From Numida meleagris (Eukaryota; Chordata; Aves; Galliformes; Numididae), in NCBI RefSeq assembly GCF_002078875.1, contig NC_034410.1, positions 40,847,532 to 40,911,531 of the forward strand: a stretch of DNA of 64,000 nucleotides, given 5' to 3'. The stretch's first letter is position 1, and each line of letters starts with the position of its first letter. Below, in pieces: positions 49,901 through 58,400 of the stretch. The position numbers and the translations under genes are program-made. Under the pieces are notes generated by a model. It ran no database searches, was not told the origin of the DNA, and worked only from the letters and a program-made list of their open reading frames with translations.

Positions 49901-49968
49901 CCGCAGGAGCCTATAGACCCCCCCCCCCGCCCCACTCACCTTTCGCTGGAGGCCTCCTCCTCGGCCAT
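22833..49968 (-). CDS. ABHD5: ABHD5 (CGI-58), lipid-droplet co-activator of PNPLA2; seven coding exons
   Basis: Joined exons (transcript order): 49968-49940, 32645-32560, 32296-31924, 29152-28998, 26073-25962, 25408-25222, 22922-22833, giving 1032 nt including TGA and a 343-aa product. All six introns are GT-AG and all phases match. Family knowledge: ABHD5 sits on lipid droplets, binds perilipins and activates adipose triglyceride lipase PNPLA2; human loss causes Chanarin-Dorfman syndrome. Visible in the protein: Trp-rich N-terminus (W13, W17, W21) for droplet anchoring; alpha/beta-hydrolase fold from about residue 70; oxyanion-type HGFGGG at 76-81; GHNLGG at 145-150, with Asn147 where hydrolases have Ser, so it is a pseudo-enzyme; Asp295 and His321 complete the pseudo-triad; HX4D at 321-326; R291 and G320 match mouse R299 and G328, reported as needed to activate PNPLA2. 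Ala231 replaces the mammalian PKA-site Ser. The start at 49968 has a strong Kozak context and matches the mammalian N-terminus, although an in-frame AUG lies 25 codons upstream. Human length is 349 aa. Confidence 0.97.
22923..25221 (-). other. ABHD5: ABHD5 intron 6
   Basis: A 2.3-kb intron with a gtaagt donor and ctccag acceptor. It is AT-rich, with no repeat or nested gene recognised. Confidence 0.92.
25222..25408 (-). CDS. ABHD5: ABHD5 coding exon 6
   Basis: The exon is 187 nt, with an ttgaag acceptor and a gtaagt donor. It encodes residues 252-314: [19 protein letters not shown], then [14 protein letters not shown], which carries R291 (mouse R299 equivalent) and Asp295 of the pseudo-triad, then [11 protein letters not shown]. 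Confidence 0.96.
25409..25961 (-). other. ABHD5: ABHD5 intron 5
   Basis: A 553-bp intron with a gtaagt donor and ttgaag acceptor. The only feature is a 19-nt A-run near its 5' end, on the plus strand (25858-25876). Confidence 0.92.
25858..25876 (+). repeat. A19 homopolymer in ABHD5 intron 5
   Basis: Nineteen A on the plus strand, so a U-run in the ABHD5 pre-mRNA, about 85 nt downstream of the exon 5 donor. Confidence 0.9.
25962..26073 (-). CDS. ABHD5: ABHD5 coding exon 5
   Basis: The exon is 112 nt, with a tgacag acceptor and a gtaagt donor. It encodes residues 215-252, with [19 protein letters not shown]. The codon for residue 231 is GCA (Ala); mammals have Ser there, the reported PKA target (mouse Ser239). 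The exon ends in YHCNVQSPS, with the last Ser codon split across the intron. Confidence 0.96.
26685..26775 (+). mobile_element. CR1 LINE, 3' tip
   Basis: Only the last ~90 bp remain: gatgatcttaagggacttttccaacctaaatgattc and the terminal attctatgattctat octamer repeats that mark CR1 3' ends. It sits in ABHD5 intron 4, antisense to the gene. Confidence 0.85.
27118..27171 (+). mobile_element. Possible old L2-type LINE relic
   Basis: The plus strand encodes [18 protein letters not shown], which resembles the conserved AFVTSRLDYCN block of L2-like and related non-LTR retroposons. Only this short block is recognisable. Flanking sequence from about 26.9 to 27.2 kb may belong to the same element but is too decayed to tell. 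Confidence 0.35.
28998..29152 (-). CDS. ABHD5: ABHD5 coding exon 4
   Basis: The exon is 155 nt, with a caacag acceptor and a gtgagt donor. It encodes residues 163-215, including [14 protein letters not shown] and the cap-region stretch [13 protein letters not shown]. These closely match mammalian ABHD5. Confidence 0.96.
29153..31923 (-). other. ABHD5: ABHD5 intron 3
   Basis: A 2.8-kb AT-rich intron with a gtatgt donor and caacag acceptor. It contains an unidentified membrane-protein-like open frame on the same strand near 30.43-30.63 kb, listed separately. No repeat family was recognised. Confidence 0.9.
30429..30627 (-). other. Unidentified protein-like open frame in ABHD5 intron 3
   Basis: On the minus strand a frame runs from a TAA just upstream to a stop near 30322. 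Its central part reads like a real membrane protein: [17 protein letters not shown], then two hydrophobic segments including [20 protein letters not shown], then a basic tail ([12 protein letters not shown]). There is no ATG at the head and no clear splice acceptor, and the last 30 codons look non-coding. I do not recognise the family. It could be a processed-pseudogene fragment, an alternative exon or chance; the repetitive CR1 frames do not explain it. Confidence 0.25.
31924..32296 (-). CDS. ABHD5: ABHD5 coding exon 3 (pseudo-nucleophile exon)
   Basis: This is the largest exon, 373 nt, with a ccccag acceptor and a gtatgt donor. It carries residues 39-163: beta strands of the hydrolase core, HGFGGG at 76-81, [11 protein letters not shown] near 102-112, and the nucleophile-elbow motif GHNLGG at 145-150 with Asn147 replacing Ser. 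It ends inside the Arg of SLKYPSR. Confidence 0.97.
32297..32559 (-). other. ABHD5: ABHD5 intron 2
   Basis: A short 263-bp intron with a gtaagt donor and ccccag acceptor. It holds nothing recognisable. Confidence 0.93.
32560..32645 (-). CDS. ABHD5: ABHD5 coding exon 2
   Basis: The acceptor is ttacag and the donor gtaagt. The 86-nt exon encodes residues 10-39, including the hydrophobic tryptophan cluster [13 protein letters not shown]. The three Trp residues (13, 17, 21) correspond to those shown in mouse to anchor the protein to lipid droplets. It is followed by the [12 protein letters not shown] helix common to ABHD5 and ABHD4. Confidence 0.95.
34640..35497 (+). mobile_element. CR1 LINE, RT C-terminal half to 3' end
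   Basis: It begins just before the RT motif C region, where the coding FADD sequence is visible in a shifted frame near 34.65 kb. It continues through [62 protein letters not shown] and [16 protein letters not shown] to the 3' UTR ending ccaaccttaacgattcc. Frameshifts near 34.66 and 35.09 kb break the frame. It lies in ABHD5 intron 1, antisense to the gene. Confidence 0.93.
37076..37207 (+). mobile_element. CR1 LINE, 3' tip of a different subfamily
   Basis: It shows ctctggaggtgttaaaaac, gggttgggctggatgatctccagaggt and a caattctgtgat tail. The tail differs from the attctatgattctat ends elsewhere in the window, so it belongs to another CR1 subfamily. It is antisense to ABHD5, in intron 1. Confidence 0.8.
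39405..40216 (+). mobile_element. CR1 LINE, ORF2 C-terminal part with a 227-codon open frame
   Basis: It begins at gacctgggcagaattgagaag and keeps an open frame from 39447 to 40130: [66 protein letters not shown]. It ends with ggtcccttccaacccaaaccattctatgattctat. The protein differs from the other copies ([26 protein letters not shown]), indicating a separate CR1 subfamily. It is antisense to ABHD5, in intron 1. Confidence 0.93.
40973..40991 (+). repeat. A19 homopolymer
   Basis: Nineteen A in ABHD5 intron 1, with no recognisable retroposon body adjoining. Confidence 0.9.
42061..42094 (+). repeat. Tandem duplication of a 17-bp unit
   Basis: Two 17-bp copies, gcttgaaaagaaactat and gcttgagaagaaactat, differing at one base, head to tail in ABHD5 intron 1. 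Confidence 0.85.
42605..42658 (+). repeat. T-rich low-complexity tract
   Basis: About 50 nt of T with scattered G and C, in ABHD5 intron 1. It reads as a purine-rich, A-rich tract on the transcribed-sense strand. Confidence 0.85.
48968..48994 (+). repeat. C12-A15 compound homopolymer
   Basis: Twelve C followed directly by fifteen A, in ABHD5 intron 1. Such junctions are prone to sequencing and polymerase slippage, so lengths may be unreliable. Confidence 0.88.
49940..49968 (-). CDS. ABHD5: ABHD5 coding exon 1
   Basis: This exon encodes MAEEEASSE plus two bases of Arg10. The ATG sits in GCCGCCGCCATGG, a near-ideal Kozak context, and the acidic start resembles the mammalian N-terminus, which is six residues longer. 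The donor reads AG|gtgagt and is followed at once by a G-run on the transcribed-sense strand. The exon lies inside the CpG island. Confidence 0.93.
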
Positions 49969-50043
49969 GGCGGCGGCGGGAGCTGGCAGCGGGGCGGCGG
50001 CCGGCAGCGCGGCGAGGGACAGCGCGACGGCGGCACCGGCCAT
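49969..50043 (-). other. ABHD5: In-frame upstream AUG extension of ABHD5
   Basis: An ATG at 50043-50041 (minus strand) is in frame with the conventional ABHD5 start 25 codons downstream, with no stop between. It would add an Ala/Leu/Pro-rich peptide beginning MAGAAVALSLAALPAAA. Its context has G at -3 and G at +4. Mammalian ABHD5 lacks this extension, so it may simply be GC-rich 5' UTR or promoter DNA. Whether transcripts reach 50043 cannot be told from sequence. Confidence 0.3.
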
Positions 50044-50350
50044 CACGCGCCCCTCCCTCCGCCTCCCCGCCCGCCGCCGTCGCCGCCTTGCGTCATCCCC
50101 GCCACCGCCACCCACACCATAGAGCGGGGCGGCCGCCGGCGGCTAGAGCGGCGCGCGGGGACGAGCCCGCCTGGGGTGGGGGGAGAGGCGGGGACGCGCC
50201 TCCGGGGCCGCGAGGCGCCGGGCGTCGGCCTTGGCGGGCCAGGTTCCCGCACGGCACCGTCCTGCTTGTGAGAGGGGCGGAGAGCTCTGGGCGAGCCAGG
50301 GGGGAGGTTCTACCCGTCCTCAGAAGCGTTTTGGAGCTGTCAGTCTGAGC

Positions 50351-51042
50351 ACGGTGCGTGATAGATCAATAGCAGCTCCGTGAGCTTCTGCCCCTGCTGC
50401 TGAACGCAACCGCGGGAGCGAACAGCGCGCGTCCATCAGAAAGGCAGCAAAACCTCTGTTCTACCTTCAACGCACTGTAGCAGGGGAGTGCCCAGACCCC
50501 AAACAGGAGCCTCAGCCCACAGAGATCAGCACTGGATTTTCGAGTTGATCATTTGTGTTTGTTTGCATGTGTAAGAGGCAAATTTTCCCTGAGACACGTC
50601 AGAAGAGCAGCTGGAAGACTGATTACTGTATTGTTTGGTGTCTGAAATCTTTGATAAAAGTTGTAATGGCAATCCGGTAATAGCTGGGATTATGCCCGGC
50701 TAAAACCATTCTGCATTTTTAACAAACAGTGATTGTTAAGATTTCACAATCTCAGCTAAAGTTTCTTTAGCTGTGTGACAGTGATTTTGCAATCAAACAT
50801 TTCTCTGGAGAGTTATTGTTGTTTCAAATATTTTATTTACTGAAAATACAAATATCTCTGAATGCAGAAGTATATGATCACTGGCAAACATTTGCAGTTA
50901 TGCTCTCTCGAATTCACAAACAGCCTGAAACAATAGCCCTGAATGCTGTGATTTCTTCTTCATTTCAGTGGAATAATACACTGAAATCTCATAAGTAAGA
51001 TTTAAGCATGGAATATGCATGTGTTACACACAATCATTTCCT
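50351..51042. other. Transition from CpG island to AT-rich DNA
   Basis: A possible splice donor, CACG|gtgcgtg, lies at 50353/50354 on the plus strand and could end a non-coding first exon of a divergent transcript (ANO10 by mammalian synteny). No coding sequence is recognised. The remainder is AT-rich and featureless. Confidence 0.3.
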
Positions 51043-51476
51043 AGAATCATAGAATTATAGTCATAGAACCACATGGTTTGGGTTGGAAGGGACCTTAAAG
51101 CCCACCCAGTGCCAACCCCCTGCCATGGGCAGGGCTGCCACCCACCAGATCAGGCTGCCCAGGGCCCCATCCAACCTGGCCTTGAGCGCCTCCAGGGATG
51201 GGGCACCCACAGCTTCACTGGGCAGCCTGTGCCAGTGGCTCACTGCCCTCTGAGTAAAGAATTTCCCCCAACATCTAATCTAAATCGCCCCTCTTTTAGT
51301 CTAAAACCATTCCGTCTTGTCCTAACACTATCAGTGCATAAAGACAGTCTGCCTCCTGTTTATAAGCTCCCTTTTAATATTGGAAGGCCACAATGAGGCT
51401 TCCCCGAAGTCTTCTCCAGTCTGAACAAGCCCAGCTCCTTCAGCCTGTCTTTGTCAGACAGGTGCTCCAGCCCTAC
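51043..51476 (-). mobile_element. CR1 LINE, 3' fragment
   Basis: It opens on the plus strand with agaatcatagaattatagtc and ggtttgggttggaagggacc, the reverse complement of a CR1 3' end, then runs through the reverse complement of the C-terminal ORF2 (SHWHRLPSEAVGAPSLEALK on the minus strand) and ends near cagacaggtgctccagccct. The frame is short and broken. Confidence 0.92.
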
Positions 51477-54400
51477 CATTTCTGTGATTTCTGTTCAGTG
51501 ATGCTCACACATGCACTAACTAGTTACATGTTCAGGAACATAAATGTACAAGTAATGCACTTCCACTTAGCAGTCCCCTTTTATTGAATTAGTTTTGTTG
51601 CCATTCTCTTTTAAGAAGAGGTATGTTGCTATTATAAGCCAGACTTTTATTTTCAGATCCCGCTGTCTAACATAGGTAAGGTTAAAATTGAAAGATTTTC
51701 CTCTTCATAGTGATAAAATAATTAATATATATATATAAACAACACAGATGTCTGCTTCCCTTGCAATCCCTCCAGCTTCCTCTTTTTTTTTTTTTTCATA
51801 GCAAATGTTTTTTCCTGCTAGCATCAGAGGACAACACAAGTTCTCTTAGCTGGGACAAGAAAAACAATCCATCTGACCTCCCAAATCCTCCTTGTCCTGT
51901 ATTGAGATGAAAAATCAATTTCCATGCTAAAGAAAGACTCCAGATGACATTACAGAAGTCTTAGTGTCAAAGTCATCTTGGTTACACTCGACCTCTAGTT
52001 TTTTTGCGACCATCTATATTAGAGATCAGGTCACAGTAACTATCATTATTCTTAGTTACGTAAAATTGGAGTTGTACTGTTTTCTATGTCAACATATTTC
52101 AAATACATGGAATTGTGTTTTATAAGCTCTACGCTTGCAGTCCTACTTTTGATCCAACAGAAGTAGCTGCTTCTCAGCTAGAGCTGACTATGACAATGAA
52201 ACGTGTCAAGTGTTTACCACCCACATTTTTTATTATGACCCACTTAGTATCTTTCTTCTCCAAACAGCAACACAAATAGCTTGCTAAAATCTTTCAGATC
52301 AAAAACCATAATGAAGGCTGACCATGCCAAATGTGTACACATTAAAGGGAAAAAGTTTGCTTATGAGTGTTTTTTTATATGAAAGAGATAAAAACAGCAG
52401 CTTGATAAAAGGAGCATCATATACTGTGCCTGTTCTGATTTGCAAGCAACAACGAAGAGGGCAGCCCAGCTCAGAACAGAGTTCACATCAGTTGCATCCT
52501 TGTGGTGCTTCAACAAGCATGTAATTTACTGTCATAAGGCCTCTGCAAGCCCTTTTGTTTCTTGCACTCACTGGTTCTTCCTCTCCAGCTATCTACTCCA
52601 CATGTTCTCCATGTTTTAAGTCAGGCATGACTTCCAACTGAAAGTTTGAACCTTGCATTCCAGGTAGCTCAGGTAGAAAAGGAGATACATTTGCTCTCAG
52701 AGCCTCTCCTGCACAATTTAGAAACGCACCCACACCAGTTGTGGTAGGAAGTTGTGTAACTGTGAGCAAGAGTCACCTGTGGGAAGGCCAAAAAAAATTT
52801 AAGTGCTTCAAGAAGCAAATGTACTGCAGAAAGGAGTGATATGTCTTTATTGTTATACATCACTACCAGCAACAGCTGAGGCCATGACAAGCTGTGTTGC
52901 TAGCCAGAACTTCCACCTTGTTGTACTTGCCTATTCCAGTGTATATGACTCACATGTGATTGCCCTGAAATTCCCTCCTGGATAGAGGAGTGGCTGGGAA
53001 GAGACAAAGTCTCCTGTTTTCAGGTGGGTGGAAAGGTGCTGCCACAAAGAGTGCTATGATTTTGTCTTCCTGGGTTATATGTGCTAGCTCTCTGAGCGCG
53101 CCTTGAGACTTTCAGCTGCATGAGACAGGGTGTGTAATCTAGGTAGTCTCCCTGCACTTCAATCTTGTTTTGTCTTCCTCATCGGTGAATATGAATACTT
53201 ACATGACCACACAAGCTGGAGGCCTTCGGGTCTTCTGGAAATGACCACACCTAGCAAGGAGGCTGATTAAAACCAGCAACTAGCAACTAGATGAAAAGGT
53301 CAGGGTGGACATTAAATGAGACTGTCTATGGAACAGCAGATTTAGTGATCTGTAGGACCAAAACAAAGAGTGAAAACGAACTTGTAGAACTGAAAGTTTG
53401 GAGTCCCCTAAAAAGCTTGTATAACAGGTGAGAAGAGTGAATTCACAGGAGCTGCCAGTTCTTTAAAGGAATGATATTGAAGGCAACCACAGGTTTTCAT
53501 CATGAAGGAAAGGCAGAAAGTACAGTTTGGCTAAATTACTCAAACCTAAGAAAGAAATGTGTAGGGAAAGAAAATGTAATTTATGATATTAAAGCAGAGA
53601 ATAAAAGTATAACTGATACAGAAACAAAAAACATTAAATGAAATGCAACTAGCAGGAAAATAAAAAAGAACAGTCTAGAAATATAGTAACTATATGAGGT
53701 AGATACGGTTCTCTAACTGTAAAGCAAGAAAACTAAAGGTGTCAGAAAGGCAGTAAGTCCTAGACCTCAGCAAAATCAGGAAAATGATGCAATAACAAGA
53801 GAAGGTATGATTTTAGTCTCAGCAAAGAAAAGGATAGAACAACCCAGGTATTTTCAAACTGACCTCAAATCCCTTTTTAACTTCATCCTAGAATATTTAA
53901 AGATTTTGCTGACCGAATCTCAGAGTCATTAATCAATATCTTTGAGAATGTATGGAAAGAGGGAGGCTGTAAAGTGACAAGCACGGTGGAGGGAAGGGTG
54001 GAGAGAAAAGTGGAAATATGAAATGGTAGATTAATAAAATAAATTTCAACTCTTAGAAGAACAGTGAAATAAATGTGCTTGTGGATTGCTGAAAAATAAC
54101 AGAGAAAATAACTGACTGTCAGCAAGAAATTATATCTCTAACATCTAATTGTCCTTATAACAGGATGACCTATTCTGTGGATAGAGAAGAGCTACAAATG
54201 CGATATATCTTGATTTTCATGTACATTTTAATTTTATTCACTTAAGCAAATTAATAAAGTGTGTTCTACATTGATCTACAATTAGGTACCCACAAAGCTT
54301 GTTGGAAAACCAGAGTAACAGGATGGTGCTCTATCAAATTGGCAATGTGTACATCAAATGGGATTGCACAGATTCAGCACCTGCTGCTAGTCAAGGATGT

Positions 54401-54499
54401 TTATAAAAGTGAAAATGCTTATTGGAGTCACAAATGGATCAAGCAGGGAAGGATTAAATATGTTGGAGGACAGAGACAGAATACAAAATGAGTTTCAAT
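51477..54499. other. AT-rich non-coding region
   Basis: No exon or repeat family is recognised. There is a short AT dinucleotide run at about 51722-51737 and a T-run at about 51783-51797. If ANO10 starts at the CpG island, as in mammals, this would be its first intron. Confidence 0.45.
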
Positions 54500-55065
54500 T
54501 AGAAATATGGAAAAAATGGGAAGCTATTCAACTGAAACATCTGTATACCTAGGCAGGAATAGTCAGCTGGTAGGGAAAACTGGTTAGGTAGCAGTTCAGT
54601 ACAATAGAAACTCTGGCTTTGAGTGGTCACAAACTGCGTATGTGTCAACAATGGTTTGTTATTGCAAAAAAAAGATAAGCGTCCTGCTGGGATGTATTAT
54701 AAGGATTAGAGTTTGCAAGACTTGGCAAGTAATTCTGCTTTGTTAAGCACTTGTAAAGCCAGTTTTGGATGTTGCATGTCAAGAAGGATATGGTCCTCCT
54801 GAAGAATGTCTAGATGAGAATAACCAGAATGCAAAGGGTCCTACAGGAAAAACTAAATGAGTAGGAGAACTGATGAGAGTCCACAAATATGTAAGAATTT
54901 ATGACAACATGGGAATAACCTGTTCAAATGAAATGGGACCCAAGTTATTTTAGGTTAAACATTAGAACAAATGTTCTTCAAGGGAAGAGGTACTGGAAAT
55001 AAAGACTTCCAGGAGTACAGTCAGAGTCTGACACTGGGGTTTTAAGAACAGGCTGCTTACTTATC
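54500..55065 (+). mobile_element. Highly decayed CR1/L3-like LINE relic
   Basis: Nucleotide order follows the C-terminal CR1/L3 ORF2 layout but with heavy divergence: a region like gtgtcaacaatg...attgcaaaaaaaagataagc (CAQVAKKAN equivalent), ctgggatgtattat (LGCI), gcaagtaattctgctttg, ttttggatg, aagaaggatatggtcctcctgaagaatgtctagatgagaataaccagaatgcaaagg, then ttaggttaaacattagaacaaatgttcttc (FRLDIR equivalent). No open frame survives. The boundaries are rough. It is much older than the other copies. Confidence 0.55.
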
Positions 55066-55929
55066 ATATCCTCTATGAACAGGAATTTCATAGGTGTAGT
55101 GGAACTGCCTGGAGGCAGGGAGACTAAGAACATGGTTTTTAGAGGACGAATTAGTCCTATGTTTCCATTGTTTCTAATGTTATCGAGGCCAACTGAGGTG
55201 GCAGAGTGGACTGGCAGAGGATAGGAGTCCTGTCCACCAGTACCGCTCATCATCCCATCATGTGTCCTGAAGTCCATTCCACTCCAGTTGATAATATTTG
55301 GAAGGTTTCAGCCCCCTAAAATCACTGTCATGATTCTCTTCCTATTTAAATTGTTACGTATGAAACACACTGCAACTTCTCTGGTGTAATCCTGATCTCA
55401 TCCTAACCCTATTCGTTGTAAATAAAAACTTGTGCAATGTTCTGGAGTTTTCTCTTTACATAAAGGTACATTTTTATTGTAACTGTACACCTCATGGTGT
55501 AATACATGATTGGTCAACTATCTCCAAACATCTACCTTTGGTAAAGAGAGGAAGTATCTTGTGGGTATTGTACTTCATATGTGGTAATCTCTGAACCTGA
55601 GAATTTCCAGTCATTACTCTTGAGAAATAACTTCATACAACTTTTCTTGTTGAAAACATTATTTTTAATACTTCTCTGTTCTTGAAAGAAATAATAGATT
55701 TCTAATGTTTTCAACCAGATTCATAAAAATAACTGATAATTTTCCAGCCAAGTTCCAGTTATTTATGTATATTCATGACTAAAGAATAGTTACCTTAACT
55801 AGTAAAATCTTTTGCTTTATGTGTGTCAAGAAAGCATTGAAAGCAATATTTAAAGCCAGCAAATATTTGGTTACAATTTTTTAATAGTTGTTTCTTCTTT
55901 TGAGGGAAATTATTCTTTGTTTGTCCTCA

Positions 55930-55945
55930 CTCTCTCTCTCTCTCT
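55930..55945 (+). repeat. (CT)8 microsatellite
   Basis: Short CT dinucleotide run followed by a T-run. Confidence 0.8.
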
Positions 55946-56507
55946 TTTTTTAATAACAAATCATTAGGACTCAATAAGGCAAAAACAAATATTTCTTATT
56001 TATACTAATTGCAACTGGTAGAAAATAGCCGTAAGTAGTAGTAGAATGAATAATACATCTCATTGAAGTTTGGCTTTTCTAATAGAAAGATAGTTTTTGT
56101 AAGGCTATCGAGATTGGTAAATGCTTAAAGTTGGTTTCAAAATACTTTTTTTTTTCTCACATAGTAGCCTCTGTTGCTGGCCAGATTAATCCTTGCAAAT
56201 ATTTTTCAAATAGGAAACCCAGTGACAGACAACCCAGTTATACCTGTGACACACAGTTTTCTATTTACAAAGAATGTACATGAAGTCCTACTTTTCTGAA
56301 AAGATGAGATATCAAAAAATGTGAGGAAGATTGTTTCCTTGCAGTTTGTTGTTTTGACTTTCTCTCAGGGTCATAAAAATGTTGTTTCTCTGTGGCTTTA
56401 CTTTTCCTTCTTTTTCTGTGTGCTTGCTAGGTTATTACGACACACAAATACTTACTGTCCTTCCAAACAATACTCAACCTTTGCATTCACATTCAAAACA
56501 CAAAGCT

Positions 56508-56556
56508 ACCCTTTATAACATATATCTCATATATACCCTTTATAACATATCTCTTA
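56508..56556 (+). repeat. Tandem duplication of about 27 bp
   Basis: accctttataacatat occurs twice, 27 bp apart, each followed by similar sequence (atctcat and ctcttag), showing a local tandem duplication. Confidence 0.75.
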
Positions 56557-58378
56557 GTTACTACCCCAGCCTTGTCAACCTTGTCTAGATCTCAGACAAT
56601 ATTTTTTACTGTGTAAGTTACTGATAAACACAAATTTTGCGTGATTAGGAAATCCTAAAGAAAATTTATGTAATCTTAATGTTTAAAGTGCAACCATGAA
56701 TGTTGCATTTGTGTCTTTCTCCTCTGGCTGAAAACACTCCTGAGGGAAAAGTGCTCTTTTTCTCCCACTGGTGTTCCCTACAAGACTTCAGGAGAGGGCT
56801 GGCTTTAGGGCTGTTGCTTTCCACTGCAACAGAATGGTGATCTGTTCTGTGAGAGGCAGAGACCTCTGAGCTAAAGCTCTTGCTGAGTCTTGGGCTAAGT
56901 AGGATAATTGGACAAATGACCCTGCTACTCCTGGAGGTAGCCCTTTGTCTTCCTGGATGCCAGAATCTCTAAGCTTTAGCTGAGGTCCTAATTCAGATGT
57001 TCTGCGGCTCACTGCTGCATGATCTGGGCATTCAGTGCTCATGGAGTTCAGAGTTTGTCCGTGGGTGGGAAAACCTGCACCTCAGTGATGGAAGAAATAG
57101 CTTCTGTGAATGGCAGAGTTGGTTCATCTAAAGTGGGAGAAACTCCGGTGTTAGAACAAATACCATCTGTGGGCACTCAAGGGCAGTCTCTACAAAAAGA
57201 AACCTTCAGTGCAGGGACAGTTTCATCTTTTCTAACCTGTTGGTGGAACAGAGCTACGCTTTCGGTGTGACCACATCTGCACCACTAGACAGCTAGCTGT
57301 CATTCACACCTCTTCGTAAGATCCTTCTTGGTGAAAAAGATCTTCAGCTGAACTGACTTTACCTCACCTTTTTATTAAATTAAGGATATGATTCTGCATT
57401 ATCAAGAGGAGTTTTGTCATTGGCCTAATTTGGATCAAAGGCATATCCTAATGGCTGTCTGCAAGACCCTGTGATGTTAGTAAATGTTTTGATGTTCTAC
57501 TCTTGTACCAGCATCTTCACACATCATGACTTCCACCCACATGCGTACAAAGATCTGACCGACTTGAGCTCTTACTAAGTTTCAGAAATAAAGCTGATCA
57601 GAAGTAAACTGTGGGACCAAAATCTGCTTTATTTTATGCTCCATAGAAATTTAACTCAGTGAACTACCATGAAACTTCTTTTCAGTTTCACTCTCACCAC
57701 CAAGAGCAGTGCATTTGCCTCAGATATCTTCCTGCTTCAGAAAATGCTCTGATCAGGAATCTTTTAGTTTCTTTCATTTCTCTTGACGTTGAAGTGATTT
57801 CATTAACCTTTATTTATCTTTGCTGTTGAATATACATTCGATCACTAAATTTAAGTGCTTCCCTTCACATGACCTATTTCTTTTGAGTCTTGATGCTGTT
57901 GCTTGGATACACTTCCCTCTTCTAAGTGAGACACTAGGTTTTGTCTTGTTTTTTTCCATGCTTTGGATGATACAAATGGATTGTAATTTAATATTTTTTT
58001 CAGGTTATTAAATGTGTTTGGTTTGTCTGACACGTTTGTTTCAGCAGAATTTTTGTCTTTGATTGTAATTCTGAGCTAGGAATGTATCCCTGGTTTTATA
58101 TATAGTATATTCTGTGTAATGTTGAATAGTTTGCTAGTCTTGCTTTTCATTACAATCAGATACAAAAATGACACCGCTACATTGAGAAATGGCAACTCAC
58201 TACATAGCTGGCAGGAATACCAATATGTATAGATAAACAGATAGATATTCAATTCAATTTCCTTTCTATATTTGCACTGTAGCTGCAAGTTATTTCCTGG
58301 AGCATCCTGTACAGTTCATCTTTTTGTTTTAGTCCTAGACTAGGAAAAATAGATATCAAGAATAAACTAAGCATTTTG

Positions 58379-58400
58379 ATAATAATAATAATAGTAGTAA
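58379..58400 (+). repeat. (AAT)n microsatellite
   Basis: Imperfect AAT/AGT trinucleotide run of about 22 nt. Confidence 0.8.

Larger units (their letters stand above)
32646..49939 (-). other. ABHD5: ABHD5 intron 1 (17.3 kb)
   Basis: This long first intron runs from gtgagt at 49939 to ttacag at 32646. It is mostly AT-rich, unique-looking sequence. It contains three CR1 copies, all plus-oriented and so antisense to ABHD5 (near 34.6, 37.1 and 39.4 kb), plus homopolymer tracts near 40.98, 42.6 and 48.97 kb. No nested gene was recognised. Stretches at 35.5-37.07, 37.2-39.4 and 40.2-49.5 kb show nothing else I can name. Confidence 0.9.
49560..50350. promoter_or_regulatory. CpG island / ABHD5 promoter, probably bidirectional
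   Basis: This is the only strongly CpG-rich, GC-rich block in the right two thirds of the window, flanked on both sides by AT-rich DNA. It contains ABHD5 exon 1 and many GGGCGG-type SP1 boxes, with no obvious TATA box. A CRE/ATF-like site, TTGCGTCAT, lies near 50088-50095. In mammals ANO10 is transcribed divergently from the same island, so plus-strand initiation around 50.1-50.35 kb is plausible. That part is synteny inference; no ANO10 exon was identified. Confidence 0.75.

Noticed and set aside
49610..50122. 170-codon plus-strand open frame across the CpG island
   Set aside because: It is an Ala/Arg/Pro-rich shadow of GC-rich promoter DNA, overlaps ABHD5 exon 1 antisense, and resembles no family.
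56788..57270. Two adjoining open frames on opposite strands near 57 kb
   Set aside because: I searched for resemblance to ANO10 or another known protein and found none. Composition is ordinary.
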